DNA of 56,888 bases, from the IMG/VR virus record IMGVR_UViG_3300023292_000011, positions 1 through 56,888 of that record. One strand, 5' to 3'. The DNA comes from a virus. The notes beneath the pieces were generated by a model. The model was not told the origin of the DNA and searched no databases. It saw only the letters and a list, made by a program, of their open reading frames with translations. The position numbers were made by a program, and so were the translations under genes. Below, piece by piece: positions 34,793 to 42,452 of the stretch. Positions within the stretch are counted from its first letter, which is position 1. Each line of letters starts with the position of its first letter.

Positions 34793-35926
34793 ATGAATAT
34801 TTTATCACTTTTTGACGGTATGAGTTGCGGACAAATAGCACTTAATGAGCTTGGCATAGATTATGATAATTATTATGCGAGTGAAATAGACAAATATGCT
34901 ATGAAAGTTACTCAAGCTAATTATCCAAATACTATTCAATTAGGTGATGTTGTGAAAGCTTCTAATCATCTCGGGGTATTCCCTGATATGCTCGGTAAGA
35001 TAGATTTGCTTATGGCAGGAAGTCCATGTCAAGGATTCAGTTTCGCAGGTAAACAATTAAACTTTGAGGATGATAGAAGTAAGTTATTTTTTGAATTTAT
35101 TAAAATTAAAAATGCAGTTAAGCCTAAATATTGGTTGCTTGAAAATGTGAAGATGAAAAAAGAATATCAGGATGTGATTTCTAAATTGCTCGGCGTTCAG
35201 CCTATTCAGATTAATTCAGCTTTAGTGTCAGCACAAAACAGAAAAAGATTATACTGGACAAATATCCAAAATATATTACAGCCAGAAGATAAAAGTATTA
35301 TGCTAAAGGATATAGTACATGAATATCTTGATGAAATATTGGATATCAATATTGACACTTTTAATATAAATCCATCTGGAAAAGGAATGAATGGAAATGT
35401 TTATTCTATAAATAAGCCTAAAAGTAATTGTTTAACTACAAATAAAGGAGAAGGTTCAAGAATGTCAGTTGCAATAGCTGAATATATTGTTCCATTTGAT
35501 AAAACTCTTCAAATATTAGATAAAGAAGTTGAAAGAGGTAAAGTAGGTTATTTTAGAAAAGATTCTCAGGCTAATAGAGTTTATTACATACATGATAAGG
35601 CAGTAACATTATGCGGTGATGCAGGTGGTGGTGCAGCAAAGATGGGTCAGTATTTATTTGGTTGCATAACACCCGATAGGATAAACAAAAGACAGAATGG
35701 ACAACGATTTTCAGATGGAAAGAAATTTTATACTCTTACAGCACAAGACAAGCATGGAGTTTTAATTGAAGGATATATAAGGAAACTTACACCGATAGAG
35801 TGCGAGAGACTTCAAACAGTGCCAGATAATTATACTAATCATGTCAGCAACTCTCAGCGTTACAAAATGCTTGGCAACGGTTGGACAATAGCAGTAATAA
35901 AGCACATACTTAAAAATATCATTTGA
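34793..35926 (+). CDS. DNA cytosine-5 methyltransferase
   Basis: 377 residues. Motif I LSLFDGMSCG (4-13), motif IV GSPCQGFSFAG with the catalytic Cys (~79), motif VI WLLENV, motif VIII QNRKRLYWTN (~144-153), then a variable target-recognition region (~165-325). Closing motifs IX/X are RKLTPIECERLQTVPDNYT and RYKMLGNGW. The LFFEFI segment resembles compact Dnmt3-like phage and plasmid enzymes. It makes 5-methylcytosine, presumably against host restriction. Target sequence unknown. Confidence 0.92.
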   Translation: MNILSLFDGMSCGQIALNELGIDYDNYYASEIDKYAMKVTQANYPNTIQLGDVVKASNHLGVFPDMLGKIDLLMAGSPCQGFSFAGKQLNFEDDRSKLFFEFIKIKNAVKPKYWLLENVKMKKEYQDVISKLLGVQPIQINSALVSAQNRKRLYWTNIQNILQPEDKSIMLKDIVHEYLDEILDINIDTFNINPSGKGMNGNVYSINKPKSNCLTTNKGEGSRMSVAIAEYIVPFDKTLQILDKEVERGKVGYFRKDSQANRVYYIHDKAVTLCGDAGGGAAKMGQYLFGCITPDRINKRQNGQRFSDGKKFYTLTAQDKHGVLIEGYIRKLTPIECERLQTVPDNYTNHVSNSQRYKMLGNGWTIAVIKHILKNII

Positions 35927-35951
35927 CTGAAAACATTTAAAGCATTATAAT
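35923..35951 (+). promoter_or_regulatory. Strong sigma70-type promoter before the replication gene
   Basis: TTGACT (35923-35928), 17-bp spacer, TATAAT (35946-35951), overlapping the end of the methyltransferase gene. Starts a leader of about 190 nt. Confidence 0.82.
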
Positions 35952-35957
35952 ATATAT

Positions 35958-36146
35958 GTTTGGTAACAGGCAGGTGACGGCAAGCACCTTTTGCAAGGAT
36001 AGGAAACAACGACATGAACAATAAAATTAATAGCCTTTTAGGGTATAAAAATATAGAGAAGACTTACTTGCGACTTGCCAAAATCGTTTCCGAGTCTTTT
36101 CTTTTTTTTATCCCTATTAGGCTTTTTTATTATCAGGAGGTTTGTA
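35958..36146 (+). promoter_or_regulatory. Structured leader with two overlapping terminator-like helices
   Basis: AGGTG...CACCT hairpin near the start. Outer helix 36032-36049 with 36107-36123 (AGCCT, TAGGG and ATAAA pairing with TTTAT, CCCTA and AGGCT), followed by TTTTT. Inner helix AAGACT (36059-36064) with AGTCTT (36093-36098), followed by a T-rich run that is itself the outer 3' arm. The two cannot both complete cleanly. Looks like an attenuator controlling the initiator gene. Confidence 0.6.
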
Positions 36147-37286
36147 ATGAATAAACTTACAGGAATTTTTTCAAAAGGATATGGCATTATTCCAAAGGCT
36201 TTTATGAAAGATAAAGAAATATCTAAAAACGCTAAATTGATAATGGCTTATTTCTTGTCTTTTACAGGAGGAGGTAAAATAGAATGTTATCCTAAAGTGG
36301 AAACTATAACAGAAGACTTAGGCATAGCAAGAGCAACTTTCTTCAAATCAATAAAAGAATTAGAGGAGTTAAATTTACTTTCAAAAGTTAAAAAAATACC
36401 AAATAGTCCTATACAATCTAACAAATATATCATCAAAATGATTGATTTTACTCAGAGTTCACCCAGTGAATTGCCAAGGGCAACGAATGTTACCACCCAG
36501 AGTTCAGCCAGTGAACTCTCCATACTTAATAATAACATACTTAATAATAACAAGCTTAATAATAGGAAAGAGTCTAAAGACTCTTATTATGTTGAAACAA
36601 GCTCAACATCTTCTTTTACGGAAAAGAAAGTAGAAGAATCAGAATCCAAAAGTACACCGTACAAGGAAGTCTTTGAGTTCTACCAGACCCTTGGTTTAAT
36701 AAAACATAGAAAATACATTCCTGCTATGAGAAGAGCAATGGAAAAGGCTAAAAGGGATTTAGGTGTAGATGCAGAAGAAATGAAAAGAATGCTTCAAAGA
36801 CATAAAGATAGAGTAGAAACTTCTAAGGGCTTTAAGGTAAAAGGTGAATCAAGATCCGTAAAAGCAAGAACTCTAAGCACCTTCTTCGGTCAAACTAAAT
36901 GTAATAGCATAGAATTAATATGTGCTGAGTATACAGATGATGCATTTAAAACTAAAATATATTCAAATAAAGGAGCTCTCCATGTAAGAGACATCGTAAA
37001 AGAAGAAAAGGAACAGTCCTTCGCATTACACAGAGCAGAGCAAGAGAGAGAGTTCATAAAAGAACGAAACATATATGATAGAGTTGGCAGAAGATTTGAT
37101 GAAAGAGATAAAGCTAAAGAGGATGCTGAATATCAGATAGCAGCAAAAAGAGGAGACACACAGTTTCCTTCTAAGTGGAGACTTCTAATAGCAACATACG
37201 CTAAGTCACCTGAAGATTATAATGCAAAGATAGCGTATTCAGTAAAGAACCAGGGTGTACCAGAAGAGTACATGAGAGAGGGATGA
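36147..37286 (+). CDS. Replication initiator / organiser (winged-helix, lambda O-like layout)
   Basis: 379 residues from ATG 36147 (AGGAGG 5-6 nt upstream). An in-frame ATG at 36075 lies within the leader. N-terminal winged helix-turn-helix (SKNAKLIMAYFLSFTGGGK...CYPKVETITEDLGIARATFFKSIKELEEL, ~20-75) as in DnaD/replication-N proteins. Then a low-complexity linker encoded by iterons and an AT-rich repeat, then a Lys/Glu-rich helical domain (~195-379) that may recruit the helicase. Lies upstream of the primase-helicase. Confidence 0.75.
   Translation: MNKLTGIFSKGYGIIPKAFMKDKEISKNAKLIMAYFLSFTGGGKIECYPKVETITEDLGIARATFFKSIKELEELNLLSKVKKIPNSPIQSNKYIIKMIDFTQSSPSELPRATNVTTQSSASELSILNNNILNNNKLNNRKESKDSYYVETSSTSSFTEKKVEESESKSTPYKEVFEFYQTLGLIKHRKYIPAMRRAMEKAKRDLGVDAEEMKRMLQRHKDRVETSKGFKVKGESRSVKARTLSTFFGQTKCNSIELICAEYTDDAFKTKIYSNKGALHVRDIVKEEKEQSFALHRAEQEREFIKERNIYDRVGRRFDERDKAKEDAEYQIAAKRGDTQFPSKWRLLIATYAKSPEDYNAKIAYSVKNQGVPEEYMREG
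36453..36566 (+). repeat. Putative replication origin inside the initiator gene
   Basis: Two 20-bp iterons, CAGAGTTCAsCCAGTGAAyT, at 36453-36472 and 36498-36517 (18/20 identical, each with a GTTCA/TGAAC dyad). They are followed at 36524-36566 by three tandem 15-bp AT-rich units (ACTTAATAATAACAT type) that could melt. Iterons plus AT-rich tract within the linker of an initiator gene is the known lambda O arrangement. Confidence 0.7.
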
Positions 37287-37288
37287 TG

Positions 37289-37501
37289 ATGAAAAGAACA
37301 CCTATAGATTTAACTGATAAGGAAATGGAAGAAGTGTATAGAGCTTTATTTTTATCTTTGAATGAAAGAAACTCATATTGGAATATAGGCAGAACGAGAG
37401 TGTTCAATCATCTTTTGAATAAATTAAATTTTAGTTCTTGTGATAGAAAATATGGTAAAAGAATCATGAGTAATTTTTATAATTTCAAAGATGAAGATTA
37501 A
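37289..37501 (+). CDS. Small helical unknown protein
   Basis: 70 residues. Three consecutive ATGs (37283, 37286, 37289); the third is best spaced from AGAGAGGG. Helical with an aromatic/basic middle. Ends in the repeated junction sequence that starts the next gene. Confidence 0.6.
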   Translation: MKRTPIDLTDKEMEEVYRALFLSLNERNSYWNIGRTRVFNHLLNKLNFSSCDRKYGKRIMSNFYNFKDED

Positions 37502-37516
37502 AGAAAGGATTAAATA

Positions 37517-37744
37517 ATGAAAAAATCATTTAACATCGAATGGGATATTTTAGGTGCTGAGTTAGCAAATTTATCTGATTCAGAACAGGCAAACTTCTTT
37601 CATGGATTTGCTAAAGAACTTGATTCTTGGCCTTCTCATTATGTAAGAGAAATGCAAATGGTATCTATCAATCTTAAATTGGACGATAAGGTTAGAGATA
37701 CTTTAGAAAAATATTTATCAACTATATTTTTAAGAAAGGATTAA
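37517..37744 (+). CDS. Unknown small early protein
   Basis: 75 residues (WDILGAELANLSDSEQANFFHGFAKELDSWPS...). The first half resembles small phage proteins with an 'L...L.ddEQa.Ff..f' pattern, function unknown. Starts at a GAAAGGATTAAATAATG junction shared by four genes and ends LRKD. Confidence 0.65.
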   Translation: MKKSFNIEWDILGAELANLSDSEQANFFHGFAKELDSWPSHYVREMQMVSINLKLDDKVRDTLEKYLSTIFLRKD

Positions 37745-37747
37745 ATA

Positions 37748-37999
37748 ATGCCAACAGAAATTAAAGCTTATAAGTGTCAATATTGCAAAGGTAAGTTTCT
37801 TAGAGTCTCAAAGAAAGCAGTTGAGAGACATGAAGAGAGAGCATGTTTATTGAATCCAGATAGAAAAACTTGCTTAACTTGTGAACATTTAAAAGAGGGG
37901 GATGCAGGTAAATATTGTGATATTGAAAAAACAGAAGGTATGGGATATTATTTAAAACTTAAAGTTAAGTGTCCATATTACTGTAAAAGAAAGGATTAA
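37748..37999 (+). CDS. Zinc-finger protein
   Basis: 83 residues. CQYCKGKFLRVSKKAVERHEERAC forms a C2H(C)-type finger (C11, C14, H30, C35). A second Cys group (CLTCEH, CDIEK, CPYYCK) follows. Could bind nucleic acid. Same repeated RBS junction as its neighbours. Confidence 0.7.
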   Translation: MPTEIKAYKCQYCKGKFLRVSKKAVERHEERACLLNPDRKTCLTCEHLKEGDAGKYCDIEKTEGMGYYLKLKVKCPYYCKRKD

Positions 38000-38002
38000 A
38001 TA

Positions 38003-38431
38003 ATGACAGCTGTAAGATTTTTTGAACTTGAAGCTAAGAAGATAGCAAAGGCAATCAATGGCAAGGTTATATTCGACGAAACTTATAAAGTGTGGCTGAT
38101 TTCATCTCCGTTGGTAGTGGTTGCAATCAAAGGAGAGGACTCTGAATGGTTGAAGTTTCCAAACCTTGACTGTGATGTAATATGTGCCGAGAGCGCAACA
38201 ACTTTTGATATGTGCAAAGGAACATTCTTTGCGACCGATCTTCCATTTGCGGAGAATTGTATTGATAACATTATCAAAATTATTAATATGCTTCACGAAG
38301 AACCGTTTGTCAGTCTGTCGGATACAGATATCTCCGAGTTGAATGTTAAAAATATTGAACTTATCGAAGATATGGTGCATGAGACAGAGTTTTATGAGAA
38401 TGTGTTGAATGTAATTAAAAGGAATATGTGA
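38003..38431 (+). CDS. Unknown protein with distinct base composition
   Basis: 142 residues, alpha/beta. The DNA is noticeably richer in G+C than its neighbours (many gag, gcg, ttg and cgat codons), suggesting recent acquisition. Cys in CDVICAES and DMCKGTF. No family recognised. Confidence 0.65.
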   Translation: MTAVRFFELEAKKIAKAINGKVIFDETYKVWLISSPLVVVAIKGEDSEWLKFPNLDCDVICAESATTFDMCKGTFFATDLPFAENCIDNIIKIINMLHEEPFVSLSDTDISELNVKNIELIEDMVHETEFYENVLNVIKRNM

Positions 38432-38435
38432 AACA

Positions 38436-38693
38436 ATGTTCAAAGTAATTATTGAAGTTGAAACAAGATTAGAAGCGTGTGATATTTTTAGTGAAAATAT
38501 GGCTTCAGGTAGAAAGATGCAAATTAAAGATGAAAATGATTTTTGTATAGTGGCTTCAGGTGAATGTGACAAATTTATAGAAGCAATGTCTAAAACTGAA
38601 AATTTATCACATAATCATTGTGATATACCTATTTTTCCTACAACAGCAACAAAGAACTGGATAAGACCCTTTTACGATAAATTAAGAAAGTGA
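38436..38693 (+). CDS. Unknown small protein
   Basis: 85 residues beginning MFKVIIEVETRLEACDIFSENMASGRKMQI. The strand-helix-strand order resembles small ferredoxin-like folds. AAAAGGA RBS upstream overlaps the previous gene's last codons. Function unknown. Confidence 0.65.
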   Translation: MFKVIIEVETRLEACDIFSENMASGRKMQIKDENDFCIVASGECDKFIEAMSKTENLSHNHCDIPIFPTTATKNWIRPFYDKLRK

Positions 38694-38704
38694 GGTAGAT
38701 TAAT

Positions 38705-38857
38705 ATGAAATGTCCTGTGTGTAAAGGTTGGGGATTTTTGATACTGTGTGATGGTGGCCCAATTAATCATGTCGATTGTACAGAATGTAAAAACTCTGGG
38801 AAAGTTAGTTTCAAACAATGGATTATCTACCAAATGAGAGATAAAGAGGTGAAATAA
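38705..38857 (+). CDS. Small zinc-binding protein (DnaJ-type CxxCxGxG)
   Basis: 50 residues. CPVCKGWG and CTECKNSGKV are a DnaJ/LSU-type zinc-binding pair, as found in many small phage proteins. RBS GAGGTAG upstream. Role unknown. Confidence 0.6.
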   Translation: MKCPVCKGWGFLILCDGGPINHVDCTECKNSGKVSFKQWIIYQMRDKEVK

Positions 38858-38858
38858 A

Positions 38859-39044
38859 ATTTGGAAACTCAAACTCAGCAAGACTACTGACAGTGATTGG
38901 TGTACTGCTTATTTTCAAACTCAAGCATTACAGAGACAAAGAAACAAAGATGCAAGGGCGTGTATTGACAATGCTTGTAAACTCAAATATGTAAATGGCT
39001 TCACCGATGATCGTAAAAATGAATTACCAGATTATTTACTTTAG
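38859..39044 (+). CDS. ORF with apparent AUU start
   Basis: 61 codons from ATT 38859, with AGAGGTG 7-8 nt upstream and no ATG, GTG or TTG usable in frame at the 5' end. The protein would begin (I/M)WKLKLSKTTDSDWCTAYFQTQ, with a Cys pair later. Ends 9 bp before the primase-helicase start. AUU starts are rare but known (infC). The alternative is a decayed gene that lost its ATG. Confidence 0.4.
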   Translation: MWKLKLSKTTDSDWCTAYFQTQALQRQRNKDARACIDNACKLKYVNGFTDDRKNELPDYLL

Positions 39045-39053
39045 GAACTAACA

Positions 39054-40862
39054 ATGAAACCTTCTGAACTAAAAGAACAAATAGGATATCAAGCAAAGGA
39101 TATCATTCTACAAGGCTTATCTAAGAAAGAAAAGTCCGGAAAGATACTTTGCCCTTACCATGATGATAAGAATCCCTCTATGTCATGGGATAAAGAACAT
39201 AACTGCTTTAAATGTTTTGCTTGTGATGAAAACATGGATATATACAGATACTACATGGACTTCAAAGGTATGGACTTTGCAGAATCTATGGAAAAGGCAG
39301 CAAAAATAATAAATGTTAAAATTGAAGTTCACAAAAAGAGTATTGAAACAAAGAAAACATTTAAATCAGCAAGAATAGGCTATGATGAACTTACTCCTGA
39401 TGCAATAATCTTTGCAATAAACAGGCACATATCAGAAGATACTTTAAGAGCATGGAATGTTAAGAGTTCTGTTAAGCCTTCAAATGAATGGCTTGTATTT
39501 CATCATTATGATGAAAATAATAAACTTGTATTCAACACTTTTAGAAGTATAAAGTCTAAAGATTTTTTGAGACAGCCTGGTACAAAATCTATTTTATGGG
39601 GTATTAATCATATTGATGTTGAAAAGCCTGTTTTGATTGTAGAAGGTCATTGTGATTGCCTTGCTGTATGGCAGAGTGGCTTTAAGAATGTCGTAAGCAT
39701 ACCGTCAGGAGCAAAAGAACTTTCATGGATAGAGAATTGTCACGATTGGTTAAAAGTGCTTGTAAGGGTGGTTGTGTGGGCTGATAACGATACACCTGGT
39801 TTAAAGTGTGCTGAAACCATAAGATCAAGAATTGGTAGAGAAAAGTGTACAATAGAAGTTAATCCTGATTTTAAGGATGCAAATGAGTTCTTAAAATGTA
39901 GAGGTGAACATGATCTTTATAAATTCATAGAAGAAATAATGAGAGAAAAAGTATCTGGCTTAATAAATATGTCCAGAAGGAAAGATAAGACAAGGGCAAG
40001 TACATCATTCTATTCTGGCTTTTACGAAGTGGATAAACACTTTAGAAAGTTCTCTGGTGGTGATCTTACAATACTCTTTGGTAGAGATAATGAAGGTAAG
40101 TCTACATTCATGTCACAGATGCTTGCTACAGTCTTAAAGACACAAAGAGTATTCTTATATTCAGGTGAGCTTACAGAAAATAGAATAGAAGAATGGCTTA
40201 TGAGACAGCTTGTAGGCAGCGATTCAAGTATGTTCTACACTCTTGCAGATGAATTTCAGAATATAGATTATTTCATTAAACCAGAAGCTAAGAATAAGAT
40301 TAAAAAATGGTATGAAGATAAGTTTTATGTATATGAAACTAAAGTTGAAATGTCAGATACAAATAAATTATTTAATGTAATGACAAGAGGATTTAAAAAG
40401 TTTGGTATAAAGTTTTTTGTAATAGATAACTTAATGACTGCATTAGATGAAAGTTCTTCAGATGAAAATAAAAATCAAACAGCATTTGTAAAACAATGTA
40501 AACAGTTTTGTCTTGCTTTTGACACTCATATAATTGTTGTAGCACATCCAAATAAAACAGGCAGTGCAGAACAAACACCATTGTTTAAGTATCACATATC
40601 AGGAAGTAAGAATATTAGTAACATTGCTGACAATATACTTGCAGTAGAGAGAATCTGGAAACAGGACGAAGAGGCAAATGATTGTTATAAGAAAAAAGAC
40701 CTTAGTGGAATATACTATTCTGCATTGATAAGAAGTTTAAAGGATAGAGTGGGAGCAGGTAGAAAAGAATTTTATTATCACTTTGATCCTGTAAGTAATA
40801 GGTTTTATAATGAACTTACTTTTCAGAATGAAGATTATGGAATATTTAAGGGAGGAAAATGA
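39054..40862 (+). CDS. Primase-helicase (T7 gp4-like)
   Basis: 602 residues. N-terminal zinc-binding domain (CPYHDDKNPSMSWD...CFKCFAC, ~33-60), TOPRIM domain (VLIVEGHCDCLAVW ~197-210; later VVWADNDTPG with the DxD), then a DnaB-like helicase: GGDLTILFGRDNEGKSTF (Walker A, ~340-357), FFVIDNLMTA (Walker B) and AHPNKTG (arginine/sensor region). It primes and unwinds DNA at the fork. No phage polymerase is visible, so host polymerase is probably used. Confidence 0.92.
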   Translation: MKPSELKEQIGYQAKDIILQGLSKKEKSGKILCPYHDDKNPSMSWDKEHNCFKCFACDENMDIYRYYMDFKGMDFAESMEKAAKIINVKIEVHKKSIETKKTFKSARIGYDELTPDAIIFAINRHISEDTLRAWNVKSSVKPSNEWLVFHHYDENNKLVFNTFRSIKSKDFLRQPGTKSILWGINHIDVEKPVLIVEGHCDCLAVWQSGFKNVVSIPSGAKELSWIENCHDWLKVLVRVVVWADNDTPGLKCAETIRSRIGREKCTIEVNPDFKDANEFLKCRGEHDLYKFIEEIMREKVSGLINMSRRKDKTRASTSFYSGFYEVDKHFRKFSGGDLTILFGRDNEGKSTFMSQMLATVLKTQRVFLYSGELTENRIEEWLMRQLVGSDSSMFYTLADEFQNIDYFIKPEAKNKIKKWYEDKFYVYETKVEMSDTNKLFNVMTRGFKKFGIKFFVIDNLMTALDESSSDENKNQTAFVKQCKQFCLAFDTHIIVVAHPNKTGSAEQTPLFKYHISGSKNISNIADNILAVERIWKQDEEANDCYKKKDLSGIYYSALIRSLKDRVGAGRKEFYYHFDPVSNRFYNELTFQNEDYGIFKGGK

Positions 40863-40978
40863 TAAGATGCCAATTCTGCCAGGTAAACAAGGCTACTACT
40901 AAAATTGAAATATTAAAGTATTCTACTGAAGACTGTGCAAAGCTTGCAGTATCTTATTTGAGTGGAGAAAGGAAATAA
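40859..40978 (+). CDS. 39-residue Cys-containing protein
   Basis: Starts in an ATGA overlap with the primase-helicase stop; GGGAGG RBS. MIRCQFCQVNKA gives one CxxC, and the rest is helical. Probably a real microprotein. Confidence 0.5.
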   Translation: MIRCQFCQVNKATTKIEILKYSTEDCAKLAVSYLSGERK

Positions 40979-40991
40979 ATAAACTTAATAC

Positions 40992-41020
40992 TTGCACTAA
41001 ATGTCAGACTGAGATATAAT
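40992..41020 (+). promoter_or_regulatory. Promoter for the tRNA cluster
   Basis: TTGCAC (40992-40997), 17-bp spacer, TATAAT (41015-41020). The predicted start at about 41027 coincides with the first base of the tRNA-like gene. Confidence 0.8.
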
Positions 41021-41026
41021 GTAAAT

Positions 41027-41243
41027 AAGCAAGTGGTGAAATGGTAAACACTATTACTGGTAAGAGAGATTGATTATTGTTGTTGTTCGGTTCTTAGTAA
41101 TAAGAATGAAACTTATACGGAACAACGTGTTAGGCATAAGGGGCCACCTACTAAACACATTTTGCAATATACCAGACTGAAAGAATCCCGGTTACATCTT
41201 TCAGGTGACTAATCTCATGCAGGTTCGAATCCTGCCTTGCTTT
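41027..41243 (+). tRNA. Interrupted tRNA-like gene (~217 nt)
   Basis: Perfect 7-bp acceptor AAGCAAG (41027-41033) / CTTGCTT (41236-41242). Leu-like D arm (GTG-AAATGGTAAA-CAC, 41036-41051) and canonical T arm (GCAGG-TTCGAAT-CCTGC, 41219-41235). Between D and T arms there are ~167 nt instead of ~35-40. If 41058-41197 is removed, ATTAC-CTTTCAG-GTGAC makes an anticodon arm (UUC) with one mismatch. The insert is structured (TTCTTA-GTAA-TAAGAA, GTTGTTC/GGAACAAC, CTGAAAG/CTTTCAG). Identity and splicing are undecided. Confidence 0.6.
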
Positions 41244-41252
41244 TAAGATTAT

Positions 41253-41325
41253 GCAGGATTAGCTCAACTGGTAGAGCGTCGCCCTTTGACGGCGAATGTT
41301 AAAGGTTCAAATCCTTTATCCTGTG
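41253..41325 (+). tRNA. tRNA-Gln (UUG)
   Basis: 73 nt, complete cloverleaf. Acceptor GCAGGAT/ATCCTGT (one G-U), D arm GCTC-AACTGGTA-GAGC, anticodon arm TCGCC-CTTTGAC-GGCGA with anticodon TTG at 41286-41288, variable loop ATGTT, T arm AAAGG-TTCAAAT-CCTTT. No encoded CCA. Nine bases after the interrupted tRNA-like gene. Confidence 0.93.
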
Positions 41326-41340
41326 AAACAAACAAAGCTA

Positions 41341-41438
41341 CGCCAAGAGCTTAACAGTGTACAACGATGGTATATTATAGCAGATCTTTTCGGAGGAGCT
41401 TGGCGGCTTGTACACACTCTGATAAGGTCTGCTTTTTT
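41341..41438 (+). promoter_or_regulatory. Leader with H-type pseudoknot and competing terminator
   Basis: CGCCAAG (41341-41347) pairs with CTTGGCG (41399-41405). GTGTACAA (41357-41364) pairs with TTGTACAC (41408-41415). The two helices interleave, forming a pseudoknot. AGCAGATC (41379-41386) can also pair with GGTCTGCT (41426-41433), followed by TTTTT: a terminator whose stem crosses the pseudoknot. The RBS AAGGGAGG of the next gene follows at once. Riboswitch- or attenuator-like; ligand unknown. Confidence 0.55.
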
Positions 41439-41453
41439 ATTAAGGGAGGTATA

Positions 41454-41720
41454 ATGTTCACAATATTCATTAACAAGGTAGAGTACAGATGTGAAACTAC
41501 AATTGGTGTAGCTAACATCATTAAAGCAAACTACAAGGACGGTATGGAAGCTGAAGTTATCAATAATGAAGGTATAGTTCTTATGAAGTATGGTAAGCAC
41601 AAAGATGTGTATATCTATGATGATGTTAAGAAGGAACTTGTTGTTGCTAAAAGAATACCAACTGTTAATCCAGATAAGAAGAAACAAAAAGCACAGAAGT
41701 TTAAAAAGAAGATGCTGTAA
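41454..41720 (+). CDS. Unknown small protein behind the pseudoknot leader
   Basis: 88 residues from ATG 41454 (GGGAGG 4 nt upstream; the in-frame upstream ATG lies in the structured leader). Beta-rich front (MFTIFINKVEYRC), basic Lys/Gln-rich tail. Overlaps the next gene by one base (TAATG). Confidence 0.65.
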   Translation: MFTIFINKVEYRCETTIGVANIIKANYKDGMEAEVINNEGIVLMKYGKHKDVYIYDDVKKELVVAKRIPTVNPDKKKQKAQKFKKKML

Positions 41721-42157
41721 TGGTAAGTTATAAGATTGCAAGGTTGCTTAAAGAAAGTGGCTGGACAAAGAAAACAGTTCAAACATTTCCTTTAGAAACA
41801 CCTGGAGTTTGGGAATTTAAACATTTCTTTTATGCCCCTTCACTTGAAGAGTTGCTTGAAGAGTTGCCTGATGGTGTAAGTATTACACCTGTTCGGAAAG
41901 AATTTGGTGTTTGGTGTGTAAGTGGAATGTTTTTTGAACATCATGGCAAACAACAATGTTTTAGTGATAATAACCCTTGTGATGCTGCTGCAAGATTGTG
42001 GATTGAATTAAAAGGAGTTAGGAGTGTTAAACAATGTGATGAATGTACTAATGAGGATAGAGTTCTTATTTGGAAACACAAGAATCTTTTCAAGTTCTGT
42101 CCTTATTGTGGTGAATCTTTAAAGAAGGGTGTGAACAATGAAACCAAGCCAGTTTAA
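41720..42157 (+). CDS. Unknown protein with C-terminal zinc ribbon
   Basis: 145 residues. The C-terminal CDECTN...FCPYCGESL is a rubredoxin-like zinc ribbon (~101-135). The upstream part (SLEELLEELPDGV..., DAAARLWIELKG) resembles small phage proteins that end in 'A.A..WI.L'. Function unknown. Confidence 0.65.
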   Translation: MVSYKIARLLKESGWTKKTVQTFPLETPGVWEFKHFFYAPSLEELLEELPDGVSITPVRKEFGVWCVSGMFFEHHGKQQCFSDNNPCDAAARLWIELKGVRSVKQCDECTNEDRVLIWKHKNLFKFCPYCGESLKKGVNNETKPV

Positions 42158-42431
42158 AAAGAAAGTAAGGTATCTTGATAATCTTATTGCAAGGTATAAG
42201 AATCTTGGTGCAATAGAATTTATTAAGTTTAAAAGAAATGAATTGCTTAATACTAATCGTGGGTTTAACTTTATGAGACAAGATTATAATGTTAAACTTA
42301 GAAAAGATAGAAAGACTGTTGAAGAGGTTCATGAAATTATACAAAATATAAATAATCATACTGATAATCCTAAAGTTTCAGCTAATATACCTACTGCGGT
42401 GAATCAGCATAAGACTATTTGTAAACCATAA
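42138..42431 (+). CDS. Basic helical unknown protein
   Basis: 97 residues overlapping the previous gene by 20 bp; RBS AAGAAGG. Lys/Arg-rich helices (KKVRYLDNLIARYKNLG). Could bind nucleic acid. Confidence 0.6.
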   Translation: MKPSQFKKKVRYLDNLIARYKNLGAIEFIKFKRNELLNTNRGFNFMRQDYNVKLRKDRKTVEEVHEIIQNINNHTDNPKVSANIPTAVNQHKTICKP

Positions 42432-42452
42432 GAGACAAACAAAGGAAATATT

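Noticed and set aside
36014-36154. 46-codon leader peptide gene
   Set aside because: Weak, badly spaced RBS, and the frame runs through both terminator helices into the next start; kept only as a possibility in the leader finding.
41058-41197. Group I intron in the tRNA-like gene
   Set aside because: I found no P7/R-S type core sequences, and the helix facing the 5' exon lacks the expected U-G pair; length is also very short. Left as unclassified insert.
41027-41243. tmRNA
   Set aside because: The acceptor AAGCAAG/CTTGCTT lacks the G3-U70 pair and GGGG start, there is a normal D stem, and no tag frame was found.
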